A stretch of DNA of 64,000 nt from Candidatus Obscuribacterales bacterium (GCA_020054205.1 JAGVLS010000018.1:62001-126000); one strand, 5' to 3'. Positions 1 through 8,773 are shown, counted from the first letter of the stretch. Numbers and translations are program-made. The notes: generated by a model not told the origin, from the sequence alone.

Positions 1-3000
1 GTAACAGCGCTTGATTGTTCCATTAAATCCAAAAGAAATTGATCTATTTGTAATTTTTTCATACTTATAGTTATGCTTGATTCTTTTGTCGATGGTATAT
101 ACCTGCCATCCATATGGATTTCGCCACCGGATATAGTGGCATGAGCGTCTTTCAGTAAAATCTGTGGCACTTGTTTATTTTCGAAAATAATATTAGCGTG
201 CATATCTTTGACATTTAGCCCAGCAATCGAACCTGATTGAAAGTCTAACTTGGTTTGCGAAGTGCTATCGGCAGTGAGGAAGCTATTCATGTTAAAGATT
301 GTCCATTGAGGAGTTTCAATTTTGCCATTAAGATCAACAATCTTTAATTCAGGTATAGACACATTTTTGATAGCGAGATCGGCATGTGTTAAAAGGTGAT
401 CTGCTTGTCCAGACATAGCAATTGTGCCTTTAAATGTTCCATTTGTTCCATCGGTGGAAATAGAAGGATCGAGCATGGACAAAACAGTTCTAGTGTCGAT
501 AGCATTAATAGTAGTAATAACAAAATCAAGTTTGTCTTTTTTACTATCCAAAGAATTTGGAATGTATTTGCCTCTAGCTTGAATAACGGATTTGCCTATG
601 GTTAGCTCACACTTTGTGATATCAATGTAATTGCTATTTGCATCTTCATCCTGGTCGTCATCATGTATTCTCATTACTATGTTCAAATTCATGGCTTGTG
701 GAGCGGGTTGGTAAATAGTGCCCCATTTGCCAAATTTGATTTTAAAATTGCTATTAGCAATAATTTTAAGCGTTGACTCAATATTTTTTGTTTGCTTGTC
801 GTTTGTTATGTTAGCTTTGATAAACAAAGGCTTATTAGAAAATATTTCCATTTTATAAACACTGGCAAGTTCTGGCAATAAATTAGTTAAATCCTGAGGA
901 AAGACCTGTCCTTTTATATTTGTTGTTATTGCCTGCTTACCAAATAAGTCACTTATATGACCAGTAATAGCAAATCTGCTTTTGCCAAGAGAAACGCGAG
1001 AATCTTGTATGTCTACGTCCTGATTTTTAAAATTCAATAAAGCCAATGTACGATAAAAAGGCAGCTGATTATTCCCAATTTTACCTGCTAAATTGTAAAC
1101 ACCAAGACTGCCGTCTATAGAAGGATTATGTGTTTTCTTCTGCCATGAAATACTGCCATATAATTTACCGCGTAATAAAGATAAATTGTATTTGTTTAAA
1201 AGATTGGTATAGAAAGAAAATGTTTCTTTTAAATAGGGAGAGCTCAGAACATAATTATTTACTTCAGCAATATCTATTTCATCACAAGAAATTTTTGCCC
1301 ATTTTACTTGGATATTGGAATTGATATTAGTGAAACTTCCATTTGCTATTAATTTGCCAGAATTACCAATTATGTTTACATCTTTTAAAGACATATCATT
1401 ATTTGTGATGGCAATTGTGCCAGCTGATAATTTAAGAGAAGTATTTTTATTTGGTGAATGAGAAACTAGCCGAATGTCTTCTGGAGACAAATTTATAGAA
1501 ATACTAGGTTTATCTAGGTTATTAGTAACATTACAGGTAATGTTAGCTGCTCTACCACTTATCGAATTTGTAATTTTAGGTAATTGGATTTGATAAGAAT
1601 GGGCAATATCTATAAGTTGTTTTAAATCTACATGAGTACCGGTCAAAACTAAATTGCATTTGTTGTGGGTCCCTGTTTGGATAGATCCATTTATACGAAA
1701 ATTGCCTGGCTTACTCTTGGTGGTACCCGGTAATTGTCCTTGTATATTATTGAGGCTAATATAATTGTCTTTGTAGGTTAATCCACCAGAGACATGCTCA
1801 GCAATAATTTTGTTGTCGTTATAAATAAGTGCATCTTTCAATACTGTCTCTATTGTAGTAGTTTCTTTCTTGTCAATTATGTCTAATTGTCCAGTTAGGC
1901 TAGCTTGCCCAGAAAAACGTAATGATTTAAGCGTCATTGATTTGCCAAATAAATTTTGAGGCAACCAATCAGTATTGGTATTTTTTATTTCAAGATCGTT
2001 GGCAAAGAATTTTATATGTGCTTCTTTATCTGTATTTACTAAATAACCGTTGATATTTAAAGAAGTGTTTTGAAAAGGAATTTCTAATTTGTGAATGTCT
2101 ATTTTTCCGGAATTAATTGAGATATTGCTCTTAATATTAGTCTCTTTATCAAAATCAAATAAAGAAGAAAATAGTGCTTTGTTTTTTACGTTGGGTAAAA
2201 AGTCAGAAAATATTGACTGAGCATTGGCAGTTCTTATTTTTAAATCTGACCAAGTCATATTATTGGCATCAATTAAAAAGGAAGCATTAGCATTAACTTG
2301 ATGAGAACTTGGCGGAGCTTTAGCTGTAGCAATATAATCTAATGCATTTATCTGAGATTTGATAATTCCTTTGATACCTTTTTTATAAGTTCCTTCTCCA
2401 GAAGCCTGCATAGTAATTAACTTATTGTCCAAGCGACTTGGAAGATTAACAATAAACGGCTTTAAATATGATGAGCGAATATTTTTTGTCTCTAGAGTAA
2501 ATTTATATTTATTGGTTTGCCACTCCTTAAAATAGCCATATCCCATAACATTCAGACGAACCCATGCATGAGGATCGTGAGTGTTTTTGTTGGGAATTTG
2601 AAAATACAAATAAAAAGGCCATTGAGTCTGTCTTTTCGGCATAACTAGCTTTAAGCTAATTCTTTCAAAATTTGAAATGGGGATAGACTTTCTATAGTGT
2701 GAATCGTATTGGTCTACGTGTAATTTCCCATTTTCTATTTGAATAAATCGAATTTCTGGTCCATCCACTAATAAATCAGAAAAATTCCAATAATTTGGAC
2801 CAATTTTATAAACCCAAAATTGTGGTGAATTTAAATCAATATGTTTAATAATTAGCTTGCCTCTTAAAAGAGGTAAGAAAGCAATGCTTAAATCAACCGG
2901 ACCTGATTTTATAAAAACATTTTTGTTCAAATGATTATCGGACACGGTCATTTTATTTGAAGATAAAGTCAGTCCATTTAAACCCAGGCGGCAAGAAAGA

Positions 3001-3236
3001 GTATCTAGTTTTACTTGCCTATGCAAAGACAATGACAATGAATCTTCTAGATATGGATGAATCAAGTTAATATTGGCCATCAAAAGATAAAAGCTGGCAA
3101 AGCAAACAACAAATAAAGTAGCAAAAATAAACCCAAGTCTTTTAAGGCTAGTTTTAATTTGCTCGCCCAAAAATTTATTGTGTTTATTATTTTCTCCGGT
3201 ATTTTTTGTAATTTTGCCTGGAATTATTGATGGCAT
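1..3236 (-). CDS. AsmA-like envelope protein, 3'-truncated by the window edge
   Basis: The frame reads without a stop from the ATG at 3236 to the left edge, giving at least 1078 residues; I checked the frame at several points along it. The N-terminus is basic, then one membrane helix sits at about residues 35-55, followed by the AsmA pattern of a conserved first domain (motifs near SLSLHRQVKL and LPLLRGKLIIKHIDL). The rest is a long series of repeating beta segments (for example ISINSGKIDI, HANIIFENKQV) typical of AsmA/YhdP/TamB-like bridge proteins. Family knowledge: these proteins span the periplasm and affect lipid transport and outer-membrane homeostasis. The family level is well supported; which subfamily is not resolved because the C-terminus is missing. 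Nothing upstream on the same strand suggests an operon partner inside the window. Confidence 0.85.
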   Translation of the reverse strand, partial: MPSIIPGKITKNTGENNKHNKFLGEQIKTSLKRLGFIFATLFVVCFASFYLLMANINLIHPYLEDSLSLSLHRQVKLDTLSCRLGLNGLTLSSNKMTVSDNHLNKNVFIKSGPVDLSIAFLPLLRGKLIIKHIDLNSPQFWVYKIGPNYWNFSDLLVDGPEIRFIQIENGKLHVDQYDSHYRKSIPISNFERISLKLVMPKRQTQWPFYLYFQIPNKNTHDPHAWVRLNVMGYGYFKEWQTNKYKFTLETKNIRSSYLKPFIVNLPSRLDNKLITMQASGEGTYKKGIKGIIKSQINALDYIATAKAPPSSHQVNANASFLIDANNMTWSDLKIRTANAQSIFSDFLPNVKNKALFSSLFDFDKETNIKSNISINSGKIDIHKLEIPFQNTSLNINGYLVNTDKEAHIKFFANDLEIKNTNTDWLPQNLFGKSMTLKSLRFSGQASLTGQLDIIDKKETTTIETVLKDALIYNDNKIIAEHVSGGLTYKDNYISLNNIQGQLPGTTKSKPGNFRINGSIQTGTHNKCNLVLTGTHVDLKQLIDIAHSYQIQLPKITNSISGRAANITCNVTNNLDKPSISINLSPEDIRLVSHSPNKNTSLKLSAGTIAITNNDMSLKDVNIIGNSGKLIANGSFTNINSNIQVKWAKISCDEIDIAEVNNYVLSSPYLKETFSFYTNLLNKYNLSLLRGKLYGSISWQKKTHNPSIDGSLGVYNLAGKIGNNQLPFYRTLALLNFKNQDVDIQDSRVSLGKSRFAITGHISDLFGKQAITTNIKGQVFPQDLTNLLPELASVYKMEIFSNKPLFIKANITNDKQTKNIESTLKIIANSNFKIKFGKWGTIYQPAPQAMNLNIVMRIHDDDQDEDANSNYIDITKCELTIGKSVIQARGKYIPNSLDSKKDKLDFVITTINAIDTRTVLSMLDPSISTDGTNGTFKGTIAMSGQADHLLTHADLAIKNVSIPELKIVDLNGKIETPQWTIFNMNSFLTADSTSQTKLDFQSGSIAGLNVKDMHANIIFENKQVPQILLKDAHATISGGEIHMDGRYIPSTKESSITISMKKLQIDQFLLDLMEQSSAV

Positions 3237-3279
3237 ATAAAGTAATTAGATATTCCGGAAGATGTAAGTAAATAACATG

Positions 3280-3385
3280 ACTAATATTAATAGACCTCTG
3301 TTCCAATTACTTTGCCGAGATCTAATTAGGTTCAGGCTAGCACAAGCATCACTCCGATGCCAAGCACCAATTTAATGTTAGTAAT
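3280..3385. other. Structured, GC-elevated intergenic stretch of unknown role
   Basis: Between the divergent AsmA-like gene and the DUF5678-like gene lies a stretch visibly richer in G and C than its flanks. It can form two hairpins: CC-AATTA (3303-3309) with TAATT-A-GG (3323-3330), and GCATC (3346-3350) with GATGC (3356-3360) around a 5-base loop. It resembles no RNA family I can name; the SRP apical-loop and tRNA T-loop signatures are absent on both strands. It may be a small RNA or a leader element. Confidence 0.25.
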
Positions 3386-3491
3386 AACAAAAAAATTCAA
3401 TTCTTTGTCTTGGCCGTAAGTTTTGCCTTTTAGCGGGTATATCAAGCAAGGGAACCTTAGCAATGTCTCAAGTAGAGAACTGCTAATTTTA

Positions 3492-3779
3492 ATGGATTAT
3501 ATGTTTGCATCTAACATGGAAAACGAAATTTCTGTTAAAACTGGGAATTATTCGCGCGAAGAACTTGACAATAAATGTTGGCCTGTTTTTGAACGTTTGT
3601 TGACAGAGCTCGGAGAACGTTACCAGAATTGGATCGTTGTCATAGAGCCTGAAACAGAAGAATATTTTATTGGTTTAGATGATTTTGAAGTATTAAGTCG
3701 CGCGCGTAAACGTTATCCGCGTTCGCAGTTTTTTGCTTATCGATTGAGTGAAAATCCTGCTGTAGATGTGCTTTTTTAA
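3492..3779 (+). CDS. DUF5678-like small protein, partner of the protease-like gene
   Basis: About 95 residues from the ATG at 3492. The frame is open further upstream to a TTG at 3423, and ATGs at 3501 and 3516 are alternatives; no clear ribosome site decides between them. The C-terminal half (YQNWIVVIEPETEEYFIG, then a helix ending RARKRYP, then FFAYRL) matches the layout of DUF5678 domains, which are commonly paired with a clan AA aspartic-protease-like gene in cyanobacteria and other phyla. The partner follows 19 bases downstream. Function of this family is unproven; a toxin-antitoxin-like role has been inferred from the pairing only. Confidence 0.6.
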   Translation: MDYMFASNMENEISVKTGNYSREELDNKCWPVFERLLTELGERYQNWIVVIEPETEEYFIGLDDFEVLSRARKRYPRSQFFAYRLSENPAVDVLF

Positions 3780-3798
3780 TAAATAAGTTAAAAAAATC

Positions 3799-4200
3799 AT
3801 GATAGACAAGGACAATAATGACGAATCAACAAAGGTAATACGTGGACGCATAGACGAACACGGTAGAGTGCTGATTCCAGTAATAGTCATAGCTTCCGAT
3901 GGCTTAGAAGTAGAAGTAGAGGCTTCAGTAACTGTTGAATTTGTTGGCTCAATTGCTGTCAGTGATGAATTAGCGCAACAATTGGGATGGAGACGCCTAG
4001 GCAGCAGAAAAGTTATGATTGGCAGTCAATCAGTTGTTTTAGATCATTATTTTGGTACAGTTGCTTTAGGTCACGAACCTAAACAGGTAGTGGTTTTAGG
4101 CGGGATTAATCGCCCAGCTATTATTGGTCAAAAGCTAATGTCTGGACGTGTATTACAACTTGATTTTTCAACCAGTGAAGTAGCTCTAACGCAAGTCTAA
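3799..4200 (+). CDS. Clan AA aspartic-protease-like protein lacking the catalytic DTG
   Basis: 133 residues. The fold signature of bacterial retropepsin-like proteins is visible: a strand-turn segment (VEFVGSIAVSDELAQQLGW), RRLGSRKVMI, a flap-like LDHYFGTVAL and the late IIGQKLMSGRVLQLDF segment. Family members carry D-T/S-G followed by a hydrophobic strand where this protein has VEFVG, so the catalytic aspartate appears to be gone. It most likely forms one operon with the DUF5678-like gene upstream. An inactive binding role is the natural inference. Family assignment is moderate, since it rests on pattern memory without an alignment. Confidence 0.6.
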   Translation: MIDKDNNDESTKVIRGRIDEHGRVLIPVIVIASDGLEVEVEASVTVEFVGSIAVSDELAQQLGWRRLGSRKVMIGSQSVVLDHYFGTVALGHEPKQVVVLGGINRPAIIGQKLMSGRVLQLDFSTSEVALTQV

Positions 4201-4350
4201 GACAAAGTATTCATATATATTTGTGATATAGCTCTTTGAGAAATAAGTCGTTTTGTTACCGATGAATAATTGTCTTGTTGTTAAAATGGCAAAAAAGGGC
4301 AATAAATATGTTAAGAATTAAATGGTAAATCAACAAAACAATCGACATAA

Positions 4351-4381
4351 TTGTCATGGTTTTGAGTCATGTAAAATGACA
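4351..4381 (+). promoter_or_regulatory. Inverted repeat and possible promoter upstream of the ferredoxin gene
   Basis: TGTCAT (4352-4357) is mirrored by ATGACA (4376-4381). TTGTCA at 4351 and TAAAAT at 4372 could be -35 and -10 boxes, but their 15-base spacing is short, so the promoter reading is weak. Confidence 0.25.
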
Positions 4382-4405
4382 GGAAATAATTTAAAGGAGT
4401 AACTC

Positions 4406-4630
4406 ATGTCCTATACCATCGTTGCTGATGTTTGTGAAGGTATTGCTGATTGCATTCCTGTTTGCCCTGTTGAATGCATTCATTGGGCAGAAGGAAAAAC
4501 AAACGTCAAGGGTACAAAATACACATACATTGATGATTCAACTTGTATAGACTGTGGCGCTTGCTTGTCAGTATGTCCAATTGAAGGGGCAATACTTGAA
4601 GAGTGGAAACCTGAACTACAAAAACCTTAG
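4406..4630 (+). CDS. Bacterial-type 4Fe-4S ferredoxin
   Basis: 74 residues, preceded by a strong AAAGGAG site 7 bases before the ATG. Small soluble electron carrier. One complete cluster motif is clear: C47, C50, C53 and C57 followed by proline (CIDCGACLSVCP). The N-terminal motif has C10, C16, C20 and C24 with irregular spacing (CEGIADCIPVCPVEC), the pattern seen in cyanobacterial and actinobacterial ferredoxins that start TIV.DVCEG.ADC. The irregular site could hold a 3Fe-4S or a 4Fe-4S cluster. The gene looks monocistronic and ends in a hairpin shared with the convergent acyltransferase gene. A possible partner is the n-side iron-sulfur domain of the respiratory operon at 42 kb, but that is only a suggestion. 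Confidence 0.92.
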   Translation: MSYTIVADVCEGIADCIPVCPVECIHWAEGKTNVKGTKYTYIDDSTCIDCGACLSVCPIEGAILEEWKPELQKP

Positions 4631-4652
4631 TTCTGGATTCAAAATAATTATC

Positions 4653-4697
4653 AATAAGCATGGCTTTTTCATATGAAAATGCTGTGCTTATTTTTTT
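4653..4697. terminator. Bidirectional terminator between ferredoxin and acyltransferase genes
   Basis: AATAAGCA (4653-4660) pairs with TGCTTATT (4685-4692), with further A/T pairing inside the loop and a T run on the plus strand after 4690. The stop codon of the minus-strand acyltransferase gene lies inside the right arm. Confidence 0.7.
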
Positions 4698-5404
4698 AGT
4701 TTTATTTTCCAAAATTGATCTGCTTTTTCTTTTAATGCTTTCATTTGGTTTTCTAATTCAAGTCTAATATTTTCTTGTTCTATTTCGTTTAGCTCTAAGG
4801 GAACAACAATTGGTTTGCCGTAAACATACACAATTGGACTAGCCCATAATGGACCCATAAATTTATCCCAAGATGGAAACCACCAACATGTGCGAGCCGA
4901 ACAAACAAAAGGAATAATAGGTAAATTAGCCATTTGAGCTAATCTAATAATTCCTGGTTTAACTTTATCTATTGGTCCACGTGGTCCATCTACCATGAAA
5001 GCTAGGCTTTGTCCTTGTTTTACTGCTTGCAATAATTCACGTGTTCCTTGTACTGCTTTATAGCTAGGCGAGCCACGGGCAACAGTAAAACCAAGACCAG
5101 TAACACCACGAGCAATCATTTCGCCATCGCGGCTTTGACTAACTAAAATTGTTAGTTTATGACGCAAATTTACCAGTCCTAAAACACCAACCATACGTCC
5201 ATGAAAAATAGCAAATATGGCCATTTTGTTATTGTTATTGACTAAATAAGGATAAGCTTCTTCTGAAATTATCCTAATCAATCTATAACTTCTATCAAAA
5301 AAACCTATGCCATGTACCATGATGAAACCTAATAGATTCATGCGAATGGTATCCAGCCATGGGAAGCGGGACAATAGGGCACCAGTTTTGAACAATTTGA
5401 CCAA
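4688..5404 (-). CDS. DUF374 lysophospholipid acyltransferase-family protein
   Basis: 238 residues. The DUF374 pattern is recognisable: an N-terminal hydrophobic segment (MNLLGFIMVHGIGFF), IFHGRMVG where relatives have a WHGR-type block, VSQSRDGEMIARGVTGLGF, a RGS segment and the FMVDGPRGPIDKVKPG block, followed by PIIPFVCSA. Family knowledge: DUF374 proteins resemble lipid A and phospholipid acyltransferases of the LPLAT superfamily and sit at the membrane. The presence of lpxB and an MsbA-like gene at 36-39 kb makes an LPS or glycolipid acyl-transfer role possible, but the substrate cannot be read from sequence. It is convergent with the ferredoxin gene and divergent from rpsO. Confidence 0.8.
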   Translation of the reverse strand: MVKLFKTGALLSRFPWLDTIRMNLLGFIMVHGIGFFDRSYRLIRIISEEAYPYLVNNNNKMAIFAIFHGRMVGVLGLVNLRHKLTILVSQSRDGEMIARGVTGLGFTVARGSPSYKAVQGTRELLQAVKQGQSLAFMVDGPRGPIDKVKPGIIRLAQMANLPIIPFVCSARTCWWFPSWDKFMGPLWASPIVYVYGKPIVVPLELNEIEQENIRLELENQMKALKEKADQFWKIKLKK

Positions 5405-5551
5405 TTTGTATACCGAGAATTTATTAGTAGCGGCTCATGTAACTAAATAATTAGTGTACCTGTTTAAAACTAAGGCAAAAGCCAGTGTTTAAAGCATTTG
5501 TGTTATTATTAAACCCGATAATCTGAACAAAAGTAAAATGGATAAAAAAGA

Positions 5552-5821
5552 ATGGCATTAGAGGCATTAAAGAAAAAAGAAATTATTGATTCTCATAAAG
5601 CACACGGCAAAGATACTGGTTGCCCTGAGATACAAATCGGTATTTTGAGTCAAAGAATAAAAGAATTAACTGAGCACCTTAAGACACATAGTAAGGATTA
5701 CCACAGTCGACGTGGATTATTGATGATGGTTGGTAAACGTCGTCGTTTGCTCAAATATTTAAATCGACAAGATCAACAAAGATATCAAAGCCTTATTGAT
5801 AAGCTTGGTTTAAGACGTTAA
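5552..5821 (+). CDS. rpsO: 30S ribosomal protein S15
   Basis: 89 residues, the normal length for S15. Typical features are [13 protein letters not shown]-like text near residues 18-30 (here [12 protein letters not shown]), [19 protein letters not shown] and the ending [14 protein letters not shown]15 binds the central domain of 16S rRNA early in 30S assembly. The gene is followed by an intrinsic terminator and then pnp, the widely conserved rpsO-pnp order, in which S15 commonly autoregulates its own mRNA. No clear ribosome site precedes the ATG. Confidence 0.97.
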   Translation: MALEALKKKEIIDSHKAHGKDTGCPEIQIGILSQRIKELTEHLKTHSKDYHSRRGLLMMVGKRRRLLKYLNRQDQQRYQSLIDKLGLRR

Positions 5822-5828
5822 AACATTA

Positions 5829-5853
5829 GGTCTGGTGTTGCCAGACTTTTTTG
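5829..5853 (+). terminator. Intrinsic terminator or attenuator between rpsO and pnp
   Basis: GTCTGG (5830-5835) and CCAGAC (5841-5846) form a 6-bp stem with a 5-base loop followed by six T residues. Because pnp starts only 60 bases later, partial read-through from the rpsO promoter is likely. Confidence 0.85.
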
Positions 5854-5912
5854 TTTATGTCAAAGCTTTATCCAAGGTATTGGTTTTTACACATATTTTT
5901 TGAAGGACAAGA

Positions 5913-8063
5913 ATGTCTATGGAAACTTTAGCGAAAGCAAGCACAAACAAAATTTCTTTTGAATTGAGTGGAAAAACAATCACTCTTTCTACTGGACGAT
6001 TAGCAAAACAAGCAAATGGCGCTGTTGAAGTTGTGTGTGGTGAGACACATCTTTTAGTTACTTGTACTGAAAGTAAACAGCCACGCGAAGGAATTGATTT
6101 TTTCCCGCTCATGGTTGATTTTGAAGAGAAGTTATATAGCGTAGGACGCGTTCCAGGAAGTTTTGGACGTAGAGAAGCAAAACCAACTGATAAAGCCATA
6201 TTAATTAGCCGATTAATAGATCGTCCAATCAGACCATTGTTTAAAGAAGGCTATCGCCAAGACGTTATGATTGTTGCTCTTTGTTTGAGTGCGGATCAAA
6301 TTAATCCACCTGACACCTTAGCTATGCTTGGCGCATCAGCAGCAATAGAATTAGCTGGGCTACCATTTGCTGGACCAATTGGAGCAGTGAGGGTTGGTCG
6401 TGTAGCAGGAAAATTTATTGCTAACCCAACGTATGAAGAAATTGCCGCTTCTGATATGGATATTGTTGTTGCTGGTACTGAATCATCAATTATGATGGTT
6501 GAGGCTGGATTGGATATTGTTTCTGAAACTGATGTGCTTGCAGCAATTGATTTTGCACACGGTCATATTAAAAAACAAGTAGAAATACAACGAGCGTTTG
6601 TAAAAGAATTAGGCATTGCCAAACGCGAGTTTGAGCCAGCTGCTAAAAATGCTGAATTAACTAATCTTATTTATGAACGTGCTACAGCAAAACTAAAAGA
6701 CTCAATGAATGGTGTTGTTGATAAACATGTAAGATCTAAATTAATTGATGAAGCTAAAGCAGCTATTCTTGAGGCAATAAGTCTGTTGCCTGAAGAGCAT
6801 GAATTAAAAGCTTACCCAGAAAATAAAATTGCTGGCTATATGGAAGAACATGAAGCTAATTTGATGCGCAGCCAAGTTTTAGATAAGGGTGTAAGAGCCG
6901 ATGGGCGACGTTTGGATGAAATAAGACCAATTACTGTAGAGACATCTTTATTGGAACGTGCTCACGGATCTGGTTTATTTACGCGAGGCACAACTCAAGT
7001 TTTATCAGTTGCTACTCTTGGTACTGGTGGGGACGCTCAAAAGCTTGATTCAGTTGATCCACAAAAAGAAAAAACCTATATGCATCATTATAATTTTCCT
7101 GGTTATTCGGTTGGTGAAGTTAAACCAAATCGTGGTCCAGGCAGGCGCGAAATAGGACATGGTGCTTTAGCTGAAAGAGCAATAGTACCTGTTTTACCGG
7201 ATGAAAAAACATTTCCTTATGTTATTCGTGTAGTATCTGAAGTATTAGAATCAAATGGTTCTACTAGTATGGCTTCTACTTGTGGATCTAGTTTAGCTTT
7301 AGCTGATGCTGGTGTACCAATAAAACAAACTGTTGGTGGCATTGCTATGGGACTAATTCTAGAAGGTGATCGTTTTGCAATCCTTTCAGATATCCAAGGG
7401 CTGGAAGACTTTTTAGGCGATATGGACTTTAAAGTTGCTGGTACAAAAGATGGCATTACAGCCTTACAAATGGATATCAAAATTGAAGGTATTTCATTAG
7501 ATATTATGCGTGTAGCTCTTGAACAGGCACGCAAAGGAAGAATGCATATTATTGGTGAGATGGAAAAAGTTCTACCAAAACCAAGAACAGAATTATCACC
7601 ATGGGCTCCACGCATTCTTACAATTCAAATTGATCCAGAAGATATAGGTACAGTAATTGGGCCTGGTGGCAAAGTTATTCGTAAGATCATTGAAGAAACT
7701 GGAGCAACTATTGATATACAAGATGATGGTACTGTATTAATTGCCAGTGTTGAATCAAATGGTGGTGAAGCTGCTCGTGATTGGATTGTAAATATGCTCA
7801 AGCGAGTAGAAGTAAATAAAATTTATCATGGTAAAGTTACACGTATTATTCCAGTGGGTGCTTTTGTGGAAGTATTGCCTGGCAAAGAAGGCATGGTCCA
7901 TATTAGCCAATTAGAAAATCGACGTGTAGAAAAAGTAGAAGATGTTGTTTCGATAGGACAAAAGGTTATTGTTAAAGTACGTGAAATAGATGAAAGAGGC
8001 AGAGTTAATTTAACAATTAAAGGTGTAAGTCCTGAAGAAAAGGCTCAAATAGAACAAGCTTAG
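5913..8063 (+). CDS. pnp: Polyribonucleotide nucleotidyltransferase (PNPase)
   Basis: 716 residues, close to the family norm. Domain order: RNase PH domain 1 (about 15-150), linker helices, RNase PH domain 2 (about 315-545, with RGTTQVLSVATLG and the LGDMDFKVAGTKDGITALQMD active-site block), KH domain (about 560-615, IGPGGKVIRKIIEETG) and S1 domain (about 625-695, YHGKVTRIIPVGAFVEVLPG). It degrades RNA 3'-5' by phosphorolysis as a trimer and takes part in mRNA turnover. GAAGGA stands just ahead of the ATG chosen. All domains are intact. It is followed by a terminator shared with the convergent HU gene. Confidence 0.98.
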   Translation: MSMETLAKASTNKISFELSGKTITLSTGRLAKQANGAVEVVCGETHLLVTCTESKQPREGIDFFPLMVDFEEKLYSVGRVPGSFGRREAKPTDKAILISRLIDRPIRPLFKEGYRQDVMIVALCLSADQINPPDTLAMLGASAAIELAGLPFAGPIGAVRVGRVAGKFIANPTYEEIAASDMDIVVAGTESSIMMVEAGLDIVSETDVLAAIDFAHGHIKKQVEIQRAFVKELGIAKREFEPAAKNAELTNLIYERATAKLKDSMNGVVDKHVRSKLIDEAKAAILEAISLLPEEHELKAYPENKIAGYMEEHEANLMRSQVLDKGVRADGRRLDEIRPITVETSLLERAHGSGLFTRGTTQVLSVATLGTGGDAQKLDSVDPQKEKTYMHHYNFPGYSVGEVKPNRGPGRREIGHGALAERAIVPVLPDEKTFPYVIRVVSEVLESNGSTSMASTCGSSLALADAGVPIKQTVGGIAMGLILEGDRFAILSDIQGLEDFLGDMDFKVAGTKDGITALQMDIKIEGISLDIMRVALEQARKGRMHIIGEMEKVLPKPRTELSPWAPRILTIQIDPEDIGTVIGPGGKVIRKIIEETGATIDIQDDGTVLIASVESNGGEAARDWIVNMLKRVEVNKIYHGKVTRIIPVGAFVEVLPGKEGMVHISQLENRRVEKVEDVVSIGQKVIVKVREIDERGRVNLTIKGVSPEEKAQIEQA

Positions 8064-8097
8064 ATTAAACGAGACTTCTAACATTAAATGGTAAAAA

Positions 8098-8126
8098 AAG
8101 AGAAGCTTTTGGCTTCTCTTTTTTAT
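8098..8126. terminator. Bidirectional terminator between pnp and HU genes
   Basis: AAGAGAAGC (8098-8106) pairs with GCTTCTCTT (8112-8120) around a 5-base loop, with an A run before and a T run after, so it can stop transcription from both convergent genes. Confidence 0.88.
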
Positions 8127-8148
8127 ATACTTTTGAATTTTTGGACCT

Positions 8149-8430
8149 TTATTTATCAGCAACCTTTTCTTTAAATTCTTTACCAGCTGAAAATGCTGGT
8201 ACAACTTTTGCTGGTACTTTAATCTTTTGTCCAGGTTTTTGAGGGTTATTAGTTTCGCGAGCTTTACGCTTACGCGCTTCAAATGTGCCAAATCCAACTA
8301 ATGTTACTCTGTCCCCCTTTGCTACAGACTCGATGATAACATCAGTAAAAGAGCCTAAAATCTCTTCTATATCTTTTTTTGTATTATTTGTGCGTGCGGC
8401 TACTTCAGCGGCAAGTTCTGCTTTATTCAC
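8149..8430 (-). CDS. hup: HU-family DNA-binding protein
   Basis: 93 residues, standard HU/IHF length. Core motifs: MNKAELAAEVA start, VTLVGFGTFEARKRKARE (beta arm base), NPQKPGQKIKVPAKVVPAFSAGKEFK. HU is a dimeric nucleoid protein that bends DNA. The start is a GTG at 8430 with a very strong GGGAGGGG site 7-8 bases upstream. It is transcribed towards pnp and away from rsfS; the 343-base gap upstream presumably carries its promoter. Confidence 0.96.
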   Translation of the reverse strand: MNKAELAAEVAARTNNTKKDIEEILGSFTDVIIESVAKGDRVTLVGFGTFEARKRKARETNNPQKPGQKIKVPAKVVPAFSAGKEFKEKVADK

Positions 8431-8512
8431 TTGAGATTCCCCTCCCAGTCATCTGGTTTAAATCACGTAAGTGGCAAGAATACAGTACCTTTGATGCTTA
8501 GACAAGACATCA

Positions 8513-8529
8513 GATCATAAATTATGGTC
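8513..8529. promoter_or_regulatory. Near-perfect palindrome in the HU/rsfS divergent gap
   Basis: GATCATAA (8513-8520) and TTATGGTC (8522-8529) are inverted repeats with one mismatch around a central A. It lies 83 bases upstream of the HU start and could be an operator for HU; no regulator is suggested by sequence. The rest of the 8431-8773 gap also holds hairpins TTAAGCC/GGCTTAA (8659-8678) and TTTTGC/GCAAAA (8687-8701). Confidence 0.3.
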
Positions 8530-8606
8530 TTTCATCACCTTTTTTATTTGTCTTTGTTTTATCGCTAAATATTGAGACTAGCCAATATTAAACGGGAGAG
8601 TTGTCA

Positions 8607-8678
8607 ATGGAATCTAGGCTAATTTTTAAGATTCGTTGTTATTTTAAGAATAGTGAAATTAAGCCATATACGGCTTAA
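8607..8678 (+). CDS. Possible 23-codon leader peptide upstream of rsfS
   Basis: An ATG at 8607 follows GGGAG by about 9 bases and opens 23 codons (MESRLIFKIRCYFK...) ending in TAA at 8676. Its last codons coincide with a 7-bp hairpin (TTAAGCC/GGCTTAA). It may be a leader peptide or chance; the only support is the ribosome site and position. Confidence 0.2.
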   Translation: MESRLIFKIRCYFKNSEIKPYTA

Positions 8679-8773
8679 AGAGACAATTTTGCTTAGCAAA
8701 ACTTTCTAAAAACTATGTGAAAAGGCAAGCAAACTGGGAACAAATATAATACCCCGACTTAAAAGAGGGTTAT

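Noticed and set aside
396-605. Plus-strand open frame inside the AsmA-like gene
   Set aside because: It lies wholly inside an uninterrupted minus-strand coding frame with family-like sequence, so it is a shadow.
3290-3375. Possible SRP (4.5S) RNA or tRNA in the structured gap
   Set aside because: The SRP apical loop GGTCAGGTCCGGAAGGAAGC-like text and the tRNA GGTTCRA T-loop are absent on both strands.
8010-8297. Alternative minus-strand frame overlapping HU and the 3' end of pnp
   Set aside because: Lies across the HU gene and a terminator, has no ribosome site and reads as low-complexity basic text.
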